Below, piece by piece: positions 35,619 to 44,358 of a DNA stretch of 64,000 nt. Source of the DNA: Kribbella catacumbae DSM 19601 (GTDB lineage: Bacteria > Actinomycetota > Actinomycetes > Propionibacteriales > Kribbellaceae). Position 1 is the first letter of the stretch. Each line of letters starts with the position of its first letter. The stretch lies in the NCBI RefSeq assembly GCF_000372465.1, contig NZ_AQUZ01000001.1, positions 429,952-493,951 on the forward strand. Direction: 5' to 3'. The translations under genes were made by a program, and so were the position numbers. The notes below the pieces were generated by a model. The model made no database searches, was not told the origin of the DNA, and was given only the letters and a program-made list of their open reading frames with translations.

Positions 35619-37616
35619 GTGGACGTTGGGGAGCGGATTCGGGAACTTGCTGATCAGATCGTCGTACTGCGCGACGCGTACTACCGGGGTTCGCCAGCGG
35701 TGGCGGACGCGGAGTACGACGCGGTCGAGGACGAGCTGCGGGCGCTGATCGAGGCCAATCCGGAGCTGGCGCCCGACCCGAATCCGCTGGAGCAGGTGGG
35801 TGCGCCCGCGGTGCTGCACGCGCCGATCCGGCACTCCCGGCCGATGCTGTCACTGGAGAAGGCGACCCGCCCGGAACAGGTCGAGGCCTTCTTCAGCCGC
35901 TTTCCCGGCCAGTCGGTCGTGGTCATGCCGAAGCTCGACGGCCTGTCATTGGCGCTGGTCTACGAGAACGGGAAGCTGGCAAGGGCGATCACCCGCGGCG
36001 ACGGGACGACCGGCGACGACGTGACCCCGCTGGTGCGGGCGCTGACCGACGGAGTCCCGGACCGGCTCGACATACCGGGTCGCATCGAGGTGCGCGGCGA
36101 GGCGGTCATGTTGCGCTCCACCTTCACCGCATACAACGCCGCGCATCCGGACAAGCCTCTGATCAACCCGAGGAACGCCGCCGCCGGCACGCTGCGCGCC
36201 AAGGACGCGGCTACCGTCGCCGAACGACGCCTGCAGTTCTTCTCCTTCGACCTGCTCAGCGATCCCGACAACACCGACGCCGATCTCGAGCGCGCGCTGC
36301 GGACGATGGGGTTCACCGTCGCCGACATGCGGCACTGCGACGACGCGGCCGCGGCGCAGGCGGTCATCACCACGATCGAGCAGCAGCGCAACGATCTGGA
36401 CTATGACCTGGACGGCGCCGTACTGCGCCTGGCGGACCGCGACGCCTTCGCCGCCGCCGGCACCCGATCCAGCTCGCCGCGCGGCGCACTGGCGTTCAAG
36501 TTCGCCGCCGAGGAGAAGACCACCGTGCTGGCCGACGTGGTCTGGGACGTCGGCAAAACCGGCAAGATCGCGCCGGTCGCCTGGCTGGAGCCTGTCTTCG
36601 TCGGCGGTACGACGGTCACCCGCGCGACCCTGGCCAACCAGGAAGTGATCCGGGCCCGAGGCATCAAAATCGGCGACACGGTCCTGGTACGCCGTGCGGG
36701 CGACGTGATTCCGTTCGTCGCCGGCGTACTCGACGCCTCCAAGCGCACGGGCGCCGAGCGCGACATCGTGCCGCCGACGGTGTGCCCGTCGTGCCAGCAG
36801 GAGCTGACCGAGCAGGGCAACAGCCGCGAACTGTTCTGTACCAACGTCGCCTGCCCCGCGCAGACCGTCCGGCGGCTGATCCACTGGGCGTCCCGGGCAG
36901 CCGCCGACATCGACGCGATCGGCGGAGTCTGGATCGAACGGCTGGCCGAGGCGGGCATCCTCGAACACCCCTCGGACTTCTACCGGCTGACCAAGGAAGG
37001 CCTGCTGGAGTTCGACCGCATCGGCGAGATCTCGGCCGCCCGGATGATCGACTCGATCGACGCGAGCCGCCAGGTCGGCCTCCGCCGGGCGCTGATCGGC
37101 CTCGCGATCCCGATGGCCTCCGAAGGCACCGCGACCAGAGTGTGCCGAGCGGGATTCAGCTCACTCGAAGAGGTCGCCGACGCAGGGGTCGACGGCCTCG
37201 TCGCCGTTGAGGACATCGGCCCAAAGGTCGCTGCCTCACTGATCGAGCACCTCACCCGCCTACGCCCCGAACTCGAACGGCTCCGCGCGGCCGGCGTCTC
37301 CCTGGACGTCCGCGAGGAAGACCTCCCACCCGTCGTCGCAGCCGGCGCACCACTGGCGGGCAAGACAGTCGTCGTCACCGGCTCCATCAGCGATCCACGC
37401 TCCGGCGAAAAAGTCGCCCGCCCCGCCTTCCAACGCCTCTGCGAGAAGGCAGGCGCCACCATCGCCTCATCAGTCTCAGCAACCACCGACCTACTCATCA
37501 CCGGCGCCGACGTAGGCGCCGCCAAACTAACCAAAGCCGAAAAACTAGGCGTCACCGTGGTCGATCAATCCGAAATCTGGCAACAACTCCAAGCCGCAGA
37601 CCTCCTCCCCCGCTGA
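35619..37616 (+). CDS. ligA: NAD-dependent DNA ligase
   Basis: This is a 665-aa ligase with the full domain order. The Ia domain contains YYRGSPAVADAEYD. The adenylation domain has Lys105 in PKLDGLSLALVYENGK, plus GDGTTGDDVT and INPRNAAAGTLR. An OB fold, a four-Cys zinc finger (CPSCQQEL, then CTNVACPAQ) and helix-hairpin-helix repeats (IGLAIPMASEG, DIGPKVAAS) follow, with a C-terminal BRCT domain (LAGKTVVVTGSISD). It seals nicks using NAD+. The last 250 bases use unusually many A-rich codons (CTA, AAA, CAA), and their final 147 bases recur at 39900-40046. Whether it is the sole ligA or an extra copy cannot be told here. The start is GTG. Confidence 0.95.
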   Translation: MDVGERIRELADQIVVLRDAYYRGSPAVADAEYDAVEDELRALIEANPELAPDPNPLEQVGAPAVLHAPIRHSRPMLSLEKATRPEQVEAFFSRFPGQSVVVMPKLDGLSLALVYENGKLARAITRGDGTTGDDVTPLVRALTDGVPDRLDIPGRIEVRGEAVMLRSTFTAYNAAHPDKPLINPRNAAAGTLRAKDAATVAERRLQFFSFDLLSDPDNTDADLERALRTMGFTVADMRHCDDAAAAQAVITTIEQQRNDLDYDLDGAVLRLADRDAFAAAGTRSSSPRGALAFKFAAEEKTTVLADVVWDVGKTGKIAPVAWLEPVFVGGTTVTRATLANQEVIRARGIKIGDTVLVRRAGDVIPFVAGVLDASKRTGAERDIVPPTVCPSCQQELTEQGNSRELFCTNVACPAQTVRRLIHWASRAAADIDAIGGVWIERLAEAGILEHPSDFYRLTKEGLLEFDRIGEISAARMIDSIDASRQVGLRRALIGLAIPMASEGTATRVCRAGFSSLEEVADAGVDGLVAVEDIGPKVAASLIEHLTRLRPELERLRAAGVSLDVREEDLPPVVAAGAPLAGKTVVVTGSISDPRSGEKVARPAFQRLCEKAGATIASSVSATTDLLITGADVGAAKLTKAEKLGVTVVDQSEIWQQLQAADLLPR

Positions 37617-37680
37617 CGCCCCTGCAGCAACGTGCAAAGCCGTCCTCTAGGACTGCGACTGACCAAGCATCCGGGAGCCA

Positions 37681-37711
37681 GCGTTGGCCGATGGGTTTCA
37701 TCGGCCAACGC
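37681..37711. terminator. Hairpin between ligA and the SANT-like gene
   Basis: A perfect 13-bp stem, GCGTTGGCCGATG paired with CATCGGCCAACGC, closes a 5-base GGTTT loop. It lies between two convergent genes (ligA stop 37616, small gene stop 37718), so it can serve both strands. There is no U-tract, as is usual in high-GC actinomycetes. Confidence 0.7.
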
Positions 37712-37717
37712 CGGCAG

Positions 37718-37927
37718 TCATCCCAGGTCGCCAGACTGCGGCTGGTTTGCCGGTGCGAGTGAGATGCCTTCGGCCTGCGCCTTCGACCTGATGGCGCCCT
37801 CGCTACGTTCCAGCCGCACGCTGATCACTCCGAGGGGCGTATTGCCGGCAGCCAGGTCCCTCAGCTCATGCACGTCCTCATCGGTCCATTCCTCGCCGCC
37901 GCTGCGAGTCGACTTCGCCGCTGCCAT
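37718..37927 (-). CDS. Small SANT/Myb-like DNA-binding protein
   Basis: This is a 69-aa protein. ATG 37927 follows a strong GAGGAGGAG site, while the upstream in-frame start gives an arginine-rich tail without one. The core EEWTDEDVHELRDLAAGN, then VISVRLERSEGAIRSKAQ, matches the widespread small-protein family WT.EDV..L..LA...T...IA..L.R...A...KA, a three-helix SANT/Myb-like fold. A role in nucleic-acid binding is inferred from fold alone. Confidence 0.75.
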   Translation of the reverse strand: MAAAKSTRSGGEEWTDEDVHELRDLAAGNTPLGVISVRLERSEGAIRSKAQAEGISLAPANQPQSGDLG

Positions 37928-38040
37928 CGCGCTCCTCCTCGGGGTACGCCGAACGGTTGCCTTCGGCACCGGTACCCACAACTGGCCCGCCACACGCCTC
38001 AAGCCGGAGGAGGCGGGACGGGTCAACTTTGGAGGTAGCG

Positions 38041-38143
38041 ATGCCTGGCAAGTCCGCGAACGTCAAGAGCGAGAAGCAGTACGCCGGCCCAGAATAAGGA
38101 AGCCGGCCGCAAAGGCGGAGAGGCGGCAGCCAAGAAGAACTGA
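38041..38143 (+). pseudogene. Remnant of a KGG-type small basic protein (internal deletion)
   Basis: A good ribosome site (GGAGGT) precedes ATG 38041. The frame reads MPGKSANVKSEKQYAG and stops at 38095. In another frame the DNA continues as AQNKEAGRKGGEAAAKKN and a stop at 38143. These are the two ends of a small actinobacterial protein family (MPGKSANVKNEKQYEAL at the start, a RKGGKAAAKK tail). The middle of about 30 codons is missing and the junction is out of frame, so the gene is broken. The family name is from memory and the function is unknown. Confidence 0.55.
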
Positions 38144-38169
38144 CTCCCACGGAAGCCGAGGTCAGGGGT

Positions 38170-38817
38170 TCACGTCACCACGCGATACTTGAGGTGCGTG
38201 ACGCCGGGGGCGCCGACGGCTCGGAGCTGTTCGAGGCGTACCTCGGTGTTTCCGAGGTTGCCGAAGAGGCGAGAGCCATCGCCGAGCAGTACTGGAACGA
38301 TGTGGAGCTCGAGCTCGTCCAGCAGGCCCGCTGCCAGGTACTGCTGGGCGATCTGGCCGCCGCCCCAGAGCATGACGTCTTTGCCTCCGGCGGCCTCCTT
38401 TGCCTGTTCGAGTGCGGACTCGATTCCTTCGGTTACGAAGTGATAGGTGGTCCCACCGGCCATCTCCACGGAAGCACGCGAATGATGCGTGACGACGAAC
38501 ACCGGATAGTGATACGGCGGGTTGTCGCCCCACCAACCCGTCCACTGCTCGTCACCCCAGGCACCGCCGCCGATCGGGCCGAACATGTTCCGGCCCATCA
38601 CCGCTGCGCCGATGTTCTCCCGCACCTCCTCGACGATCCGGGCGCTCTCGTTCACCTCGCCCCCTTGCTTGCCGTGCCCTTCGCGCCAGGCGGCAAGCGG
38701 GACCACCCAGTCGTGGAGCCGTTCGCCGCCCTCGCCGAGCGGGTTCTGCTCGCTCTGGTTCGGGCCGGCGACGAATCCGTCCAGCGAGATCGAGATATGA
38801 CACCTGAGCTTGCTCAT
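38170..38817 (-). CDS. Dihydrofolate-reductase-like (RibD C-terminal) protein
   Basis: The 215-aa protein begins MSKLRCHISISLDGFVAGPN, the typical opening of RibD_C/DHFR-like proteins. It continues with GAAVMGRNMFGPIGGG, PVFVVTHH and KDVMLWGGGQIAQQYLAAGL, which form the NADPH-binding face. GAGGAGAAAC before ATG 38817 fixes the start. Many proteins of this group are reductases of unknown substrate rather than true DHFR. It is divergent from the LysR gene at 38920 over about 100 bp, so the LysR protein may regulate it. Confidence 0.9.
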   Translation of the reverse strand: MSKLRCHISISLDGFVAGPNQSEQNPLGEGGERLHDWVVPLAAWREGHGKQGGEVNESARIVEEVRENIGAAVMGRNMFGPIGGGAWGDEQWTGWWGDNPPYHYPVFVVTHHSRASVEMAGGTTYHFVTEGIESALEQAKEAAGGKDVMLWGGGQIAQQYLAAGLLDELELHIVPVLLGDGSRLFGNLGNTEVRLEQLRAVGAPGVTHLKYRVVT

Positions 38818-38919
38818 GTTTCTCCTCAGCGGCAGGACCGTGTCCCTGACGAGCATGGATCAGCCAACAGATGACGTCCAATGCCAATTCCGCGAGGATC
38901 ACATTGATATTCTTGATCG

Positions 38920-39789
38920 ATGCTCAACCTGGTCCATCTGAAGGTTCTGGCCGCGGTCGCGCGGCATGGGTCGGTGACCGAAGCGGCACGAGAGCTGCAC
39001 TACTCGCAACCGTCGGTGAGTCACCACCTGTCGCGCCTGGAAGCCATCACCGGCGTCAGGCTCATTCAGCGCGTCGGCCGAGGGATTCGCTTGACTCCGG
39101 AAGGACAACTGCTGGCCAGCCGGGCCACCGAGATCATCGGACGCGTCGACGCGGCAACCAACGAACTGGCAGCACAGGTCGGCTTGCAGACGGGGCGGAT
39201 TCGCTTGGCCGCCAACGCGTCAGCGCTGAGCACGATCGTGCCCAAGGCGGCCACCACGTTGGCCCAGGCGCACCCGGGACTCGAGCTGAGCCTGATCGAC
39301 CGGCACCCGGTCGAAGCGTTACAGCTGCTGCGCCACGGCGAGGTCGACGTCGCACTCATCTTCCGGTACGCCGACGCCCCGGTCGAGGACGCGGGCTTTC
39401 GTCTCGTCCACGTCGGCAACGACCCGGTCTACCTGGTCAGCCAGCGACCCGACGACAGCCTCGCGAACCATCGCGACTCCCCCTGGATCGGCGGTTGTGA
39501 GCGCTGTCAGGACCAGCTGACCATCGTGTGCCGGCAAGAAGGCTTCACCCCACGCATCGCCTCATTCAGTGACGACATGGTCGTCCTGCAAGCCCTGGTT
39601 GCTGCGGGCATCGGCGTCACGACCCTGCCAGGCTTGGCGCTCCAAGCCCACCGTCGGCCAGACATCCACACGACCGAGATACCCGACTACCACCGCGAGA
39701 TCCACGCAGTCACGTACGGCGACCCACCCGACCCGCCAGCCACCATCGCACTGGTCCAAGCCCTCCGTAGCTACTTCGTCACCGTGTAG
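38920..39789 (+). CDS. LysR-family transcriptional regulator
   Basis: This is a 289-aa regulator. The winged helix-turn-helix is at residues 1-60 (LKVLAAVARHGSVTEAAREL, then SQPSVSHHLSRLE). The effector-binding domain has LAANASALSTIVPKA and LRHGEVDVALIFRY. It is divergent from the DHFR-like gene and probably binds the roughly 100-bp gap. That gap contains a TTGAT-rich A/T patch around 38900-38918, close to its own ATG. Its stop is followed directly by the gene debris at 39782-40046. Confidence 0.9.
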   Translation: MLNLVHLKVLAAVARHGSVTEAARELHYSQPSVSHHLSRLEAITGVRLIQRVGRGIRLTPEGQLLASRATEIIGRVDAATNELAAQVGLQTGRIRLAANASALSTIVPKAATTLAQAHPGLELSLIDRHPVEALQLLRHGEVDVALIFRYADAPVEDAGFRLVHVGNDPVYLVSQRPDDSLANHRDSPWIGGCERCQDQLTIVCRQEGFTPRIASFSDDMVVLQALVAAGIGVTTLPGLALQAHRRPDIHTTEIPDYHREIHAVTYGDPPDPPATIALVQALRSYFVTV

Positions 39790-39892
39790 TGGAGCTGACC
39801 TCGTCGCGCGCGTCGAGCGACAGGTCGTTCTTGCCGGAGCCCGGCGTCACGCTGTCGAACTTCAGGAAGTCGACACCCCAGGAGGCGAGGAG
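39782..39892 (-). pseudogene. Antisense fragment of an alpha-galactosidase-like gene (GH27)
   Basis: On the minus strand about 32 codons read LLASWGVDFLKFDSVTPGSG, then KNDLSLDARDEV, before running into the end of the LysR gene. WGVDFLKFD is the strand carrying the catalytic nucleophile in GH27 alpha-galactosidases (WGVDYLKYD). The rest of the gene is absent on both sides. The fragment abuts the duplicated ligA tail, which makes this a recombination junction. Confidence 0.5.
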
Positions 39893-39899
39893 ATCGGCG

Positions 39900-40046
39900 T
39901 CAGTCTCAGCAGCCACCGACTTACTCATCACCGGCGCCGACGTAGACACCGCCAAACTAACCAAAGCCGAAGAACTAGGCGTCACCGTCGTCGACCAATC
40001 CGAAATCTGGCAACAACTCCAAGCCGCAGACCTCCTCAGCCGCTGA
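39900..40046 (+). pseudogene. Duplicated 3' end of ligA (BRCT tail)
   Basis: These 147 bases match ligA 37470-37616 at 138 positions by direct comparison (9 mismatches, about 94%). They encode the BRCT tail from SVSAATDLLITGADV to the ligase stop codon. No ligase start or other domains are present. A plus-strand frame from 39789 to 40046 joins this tail to the antisense galactosidase-like fragment, but it is a chimera of debris. The copy overlaps the last 11 bases of the convergent CGNR gene. Confidence 0.85.
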
Positions 40047-40605
40047 AGTTTTTGTGCTGGTTGGCCTTGAAGCGCGCCTTCTTCTCACGGTTCCCGCACG
40101 TGTTCATGTCACACCATCTGCGGGTGCGACTTTGACTGGTGTCGAAGAAGGCGGCTTGGCAGCTCGGCGATGCGCACAAGGCCAATCTTCCGTCTCGTTC
40201 GCCGGCGATGATGCTGATCGCGTCGGCGGCGATCACGCTGAGGGCATCCTCCACGCAGGAAGCCGAGCTGAGCCGCCATCGCCGCTTACCCTCCGCCGTC
40301 AGGACAGCCGCGGCTCGACCCTGAGCGCTGCGGTCATTGATGACTTGGACGGCAGATGCAGGGAGAGCGTCCTGGATCGCGGCCGCTGTCGCGGCGGCGT
40401 GAATCGACTCCCTCAGTTCCCGGGCGAGTTCGAGCTGAGCGGTGGTGCAGGAGTCCACGGCGAGGCCGTTCAATGCGAGCCAGTCGACGAGTCGCTGCGG
40501 CGTGGGAATGCGCTCCACAGCGTCGCCATGACGCTCCGACAGAGTCCCCGTGAAGCTGGTCGCTAGCACGGTACCGAGGCGAAAGTCAGGGAAGCCAGCA
40601 CGCAT
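40036..40605 (-). CDS. ABATE/CGNR zinc-finger transcriptional regulator
   Basis: This is a 189-aa regulator. The N-terminal ABATE domain (PTPQRLVDWLALNGLAVD and a helical middle) is followed by the CGNR zinc finger: LCASPSCQAAFFDTSQS, RRWCDMNTCGNREK. The four Cys are in place. Two near-identical 17-bp palindromes lie just upstream, one only 2 bp from this ATG, which suggests autoregulation and control of the divergent epoxide hydrolase. Its last codons overlap the duplicated ligA tail by 11 bp. Confidence 0.92.
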   Translation of the reverse strand: MRAGFPDFRLGTVLATSFTGTLSERHGDAVERIPTPQRLVDWLALNGLAVDSCTTAQLELARELRESIHAAATAAAIQDALPASAVQVINDRSAQGRAAAVLTAEGKRRWRLSSASCVEDALSVIAADAISIIAGERDGRLALCASPSCQAAFFDTSQSRTRRWCDMNTCGNREKKARFKANQHKNFSG

Positions 40606-40607
40606 GG

Positions 40608-40666
40608 AACCACCTTAGCTGGTTGCCTGCACGCACGAGGACATGTTAGAACCGTCTTAGCCGGTT
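40608..40666. promoter_or_regulatory. Two 17-bp palindromic operators between the CGNR and epoxide hydrolase genes
   Basis: AACCACCTTAGCTGGTT (40608-40624) and AACCGTCTTAGCCGGTT (40650-40666) share 14 of 17 bases and are both near-palindromic (AACC, then GGTT). Their starts are 42 bp apart, four helical turns, so both lie on one DNA face. One abuts the CGNR start, and the other lies 22 bp before the epoxide hydrolase ATG. They are the likely binding sites of the CGNR regulator. Confidence 0.65.
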
Positions 40667-40688
40667 CCTCGATAGCCAGGGAGGTCTC

Positions 40689-41861
40689 ATGCCCCGTCTA
40701 ACCAGCGACGTGCAAGCATTCGAAGCCCACGCAACTGACGCCGACCTCGACGATCTGCGCGCGCGATTAGCCGCAGTACGGCTACCGGAGGCCGAGACGG
40801 TCTATCGTGCCGCACCCGACCCTCGCCGATGGGAACAGGGAGTTCCTCTCGCCGACCTCGTCGATGTCGTGAACTACTGGCGCACCGGGTACGACTGGCG
40901 GTCGTTCGAAGAGCGCCTTGACCGGATCGGCCAGTTCCGCACGACCATTGATGATCTGGGAATCCACTTCCTGCACCGCCGATCCGCGCGCGCAGATGCC
41001 ACTCCTCTGCTCTTGACGCACGGCTGGCCGGACAGCATTGCTCGCTTCATCGATGTCGTAGACGAGCTGGCAGATCCGAAAGATGCAAGTGCGCCGGCGT
41101 TCCACGTCGTAGTCCCGTCGCTACCCGGCTTCGGTTACAGCGACAAGCCGACCACCACCGGGTGGGGAACCGAAAAGATCGCGGCCGCCTGGGTGGAACT
41201 GATGGGAAGGCTCGGCTACCGCAAGTTCGTAGCCCACGGCGGCGACTGGGGAGGCAATATCACCACGGTTCTCGGCGGCAGGTTCCCGGAGCACGTTCTC
41301 GGCATCCACACAACGTTCGCGGAGGGACCGCCCGGGTTGACAACGGACGGGCTGACGGCGGTCGAGCGCCAGTGGACCGAGGAAACCCGCGATTTCTGGC
41401 GCCACCGCGCGGCGTACGCGAAGCAGCAGGCGACCCGACCGCAGACCATCGGCTACTCGCTCGTCGACTCACCGGTCGGGCTTCTCGCCTGGATCCTTGA
41501 CAAGTTCGCCGAGTGGTCAGACACCGAAGACAGCCCGTTCGAGACGATTTCCAGAGACCGCGTTCTCGACGACGTCACCCTGTACTGGCTGACGCGGACC
41601 GGCGCATCGGCTGCACGCATCTACTACGAAAGCCACAACTCACTGGACCCCGAACTTCGGGTCGACATCCCGTCAGCAATCACCATGTATCCCCGCGATG
41701 TCGAGAAGTGTCCGCGCCCCTGGGCACAGGAGCGGTACCGACAGATCGTCCGATGGAGGACACCCGAAAGCGGGGGACATTTCCCGTCGCTGGAGGTTCC
41801 CGAGTACTTCGTCAAAGACCTACAAGAGGGCCTCGCGGCAGTACTGACCGCCAATCGATGA
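40689..41861 (+). CDS. Epoxide hydrolase (alpha/beta-hydrolase, EPHX1-like)
   Basis: The 390-aa protein has the N-terminal EHN region (FEAHATDADLDDLRARLAAV). The hydrolase core follows: oxyanion motif HGWP (His111), nucleophile Asp186 in HGGDWGG, GFGYSDKP, and the catalytic His364 in ESGGHFPSLE. It opens epoxides to diols; the substrate is unknown. GGGAGG precedes ATG 40689. It is divergent from the CGNR regulator, whose predicted operators overlap its promoter region, so expression is probably inducible. Confidence 0.92.
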   Translation: MPRLTSDVQAFEAHATDADLDDLRARLAAVRLPEAETVYRAAPDPRRWEQGVPLADLVDVVNYWRTGYDWRSFEERLDRIGQFRTTIDDLGIHFLHRRSARADATPLLLTHGWPDSIARFIDVVDELADPKDASAPAFHVVVPSLPGFGYSDKPTTTGWGTEKIAAAWVELMGRLGYRKFVAHGGDWGGNITTVLGGRFPEHVLGIHTTFAEGPPGLTTDGLTAVERQWTEETRDFWRHRAAYAKQQATRPQTIGYSLVDSPVGLLAWILDKFAEWSDTEDSPFETISRDRVLDDVTLYWLTRTGASAARIYYESHNSLDPELRVDIPSAITMYPRDVEKCPRPWAQERYRQIVRWRTPESGGHFPSLEVPEYFVKDLQEGLAAVLTANR

Positions 41862-42366
41862 ACGCGGCTCGGTGCCGGCGCTCGATCACCGCCTCATCCG
41901 GCTCAAGTTGTTGCCGAGCCAAGCGATGACGTGTCCGAATCCACGCTTCTCGAGCTTTCCCGGCACACCGCCGACCTCTCCCCCGAATGGAGGCATCGAG
42001 GTCACCTGCTGCCACTACCAGGCGATTCATGCGGTGGAGACGCGGCGAGGCGGCGCCCCGACTGTGGACAGCGGGCGCCTCAGCGGGCGACGAACAGAGG
42101 GGGCGGGCAGCAAGCGGCGGACAGCGGACAGCGGACAGCGGACAGCAGTCAACGGCTGCGGATGGCAAGGGGCGTTCGGCCGGGAAGGCCAGGGCTGAGC
42201 ATGGCGAGGAGCCCTCGGCCGGCGGGCCGAAGGCTAGAAGGGGCCGTAAGCGGATGCGGCAGGCACAGCAGTCAGGGCGGACGCGACGGTCGCGACGCGC
42301 TGCGCGATGCGGCCTGCGGGCGGGGCCGCGCCGGCGGCTGGTTGGGCCGCCGGCGGTGCGGCGGTG
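41862..42366. other. 505-bp non-coding, repeat-bearing region
   Basis: I see no believable gene on either strand. Apparent frames are arginine/glycine-rich translations of GC-biased DNA. A 7-bp tandem repeat lies at 42118-42145. The stretch around 42200-42366 is very G-rich on the plus strand. It separates the epoxide hydrolase from a broken HNH gene. Confidence 0.5.
42118..42145 (+). repeat. 7-bp tandem repeat, four copies
   Basis: CGGACAG is repeated four times without interruption. It lies in a gene-free region. Related copies (GGACAG, GGGCAG) occur in the 60 bases before it, so slippage seems to have expanded a degenerate purine-rich tract. Confidence 0.9.
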
Positions 42367-44137
42367 TTACGGGCCCGCGGATGGGGTGGCGCTGTCGCCC
42401 CAGGGATCAAGCAGGGCGACCGCCTCGGGGGTGAGCCAGGACAGGCTTCCGGTACCGGCTTGCACTTTGGGGTGCGGGGTGGGTGGGGAGAAGAACCGGC
42501 CGGGGTGTTCGTGTGGGTCGCCGCCGGCAGGTCCGGTGGTGGGTGGGCCGAAGTAGCGGGTCAGGTTGGTGAGGTTGGCTAGGTCGGCGGGGGTGGTGGG
42601 GCGGGGGCTGGTCCAGCCGGGGCGGGTGACGTGGACGATGCCGCGGGTGATGGTGATGGCCCAGTGGCCGGCGTGGACGGCCCGGTGGTGGCCTGCGCAG
42701 AGCAGCGCGAGATTCTGGAGGGCGGTGGGGCCGCCGTCGATCCAGTGGATCAAATGGTGGGCGTGGCATTGCCAGGGTGGGGCTTTGCAGATGACGCAGC
42801 CCTTGTCGCGTCTGATCAGGGCGCGGCGGATGGCGCGGGTGACGTAGCGCTGTTCCGTGCCGACGTCGAGGGGTTGGGAGTCGGAGCCGAGCACGATGGG
42901 GAGGATGGCGGCGTCGCAGGCCAGCCGGCGTACGGCGGAGGCGGACAGGTTGTCGCCGTAGACGAGTTCGCCGACGGCTTGGGAGGTGGCGTTGCGGAGG
43001 TCGTCGAGGTCGATGGTGATGGTGATGTGCGGTACCCCCGGCCCACCCGCCCCGCCCGTTCCGCCCGACCGATCAGCTGATGCGCCGCACGTCCCGCAGG
43101 CACCCGACGTCTCGGACGCACCGGGCAGACCCGAGGTACCCCAGTCGTCTGAGTCGTCGAACGTTTCCGAGGCACCGGACGCACCCGAGCCACCGGACGT
43201 ACCTGGCGTACCGGACTCACCGGACATACCCGAGCCACCCCACGCATCTGAGCCATCGAACAGATCCGACGTACCGGCGCCACTGGACGTATCCGGGGTA
43301 CCGGACTCACCGGACGTGCCGGAGTCGCCGGACGTGCCGGACCCACCGGCTGTACCAGGGGTGCGTTTGCGGGGCATGGTCGCGGCCGCTGCATTCAGGA
43401 TGGCGGTGAAGGGCGTCGGCCTGGCGCTTGGCGTGCGGGCGCGGATCCAGCTCGCCATCAACAGTTCGGCGGGGCTTCGAGAGACGGTTGATCTGGACCC
43501 GGAGGAGTTCGGCGTTCTCGCCGGACAGGTAGCCGCTGATCTTCACACCGCCGTCGGCGCGCCGCAGCGACAGGGTTTCGTTGGCGTGGGCGTCGTCTTC
43601 GGCCGGTTCGGGGCCATCGGTGTCCAGCCTGTTCAGGACCTCGCGGCCGAAGTCCACCAAGCCGTCCGGGCTCAACAACCGGGCGGCTTCGATCATTTGT
43701 TCTTCGGCGACCCGCAGTTCGTCGTCCGACACCGTGGGTGGGACCTTTTCCAGGGTGGTGACGATGGCTTGGGCCTGGGCTGGGTTCAGCACCACCGGGT
43801 CTGGGGTCTCAGTCCCATCTGTACCTGTGTCCGCGGCCGCGGTCAGGTCTGTGTGGGGGTTGGGGAGGGCGGCGGTGACGGCGGCGTAGTTGGCCAGGGC
43901 TTTGGCGGTTTTGAGGTCTCGGCGGATTTCGCGGGCGTTGCGGTGATGGCGCAACTCGAGGAACTCGACGGTGTCGCGGGCGCCGAGTTCCTTGGCCAGG
44001 CCGCGTTCGTCGAGGTCGGCGGTGAGTTGCAGCCGGTAGGTGAGCAGGGTGGACAGGGCAGCGTCGACACCGTCGATGGTGGACAGCAGGGCGCTGTCAC
44101 CAAGCATCGACGGTGGGAGTAGCTGCGAGGTCTCCAT
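42367..44137 (-). pseudogene. DUF222/13E12-type HNH endonuclease gene, frameshifted
   Basis: The N-terminal DUF222 part (METSQLLPPSMLGDSALLST, VLNPAQAQAIVTTLE, LSGENAELLRVQINRL) runs from 44137 to about 43414. The HNH part runs to 42367 in another frame: CVICKAPPWQCHAHHLIHW and NLALLCAGHHRAVHAGHW. Removing one G from the GGG at 43411-43413 (plus strand) restores DGELDPRPHAKRQADAFTAI, the family continuation. One extra base therefore breaks the gene, unless it is a sequencing error. A Gly/Ser/Thr/Asp linker of about 110 residues (GGSGTSGDSGTSGESG-type) separates the domains and is unusually long. These genes belong to a multi-copy actinobacterial family of unclear function. Confidence 0.75.
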
Positions 44138-44358
44138 ACCCAGAACTCTAGACGGGCCCACCGACAGCTTCTGTGGCTGGAAGGCCTTATCGATAAGGGG
44201 ATCAGCGAGTGGCCGGAACTGGTCAGGTTGTGCACAGGAGGGCTTGATCTGTGGATATCGAGGTTATGTTGCTTAGGGCAACAGTGTGTGTGTCGATGAC
44301 GAGAGTCCAGCAGTTGCTGGTGCCCGGTAACCCGCCGGCTACCGGCCACGAGCTGCAG

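Noticed and set aside
38870..38920. Clear LysR T-N11-A operator before the LysR gene
   Set aside because: The A/T patch is suggestive, but no convincing inverted repeat of the right spacing was found.
39789..40046. 85-aa plus-strand gene ending in a BRCT tail
   Set aside because: The first half is antisense to a galactosidase-like fragment and the second half is copied from ligA. It is debris, not a designed protein.
42118..42145. Origin-type iterons or regulatory repeats
   Set aside because: 7-bp units are too short, no replication gene is near, and the area is decaying DNA.
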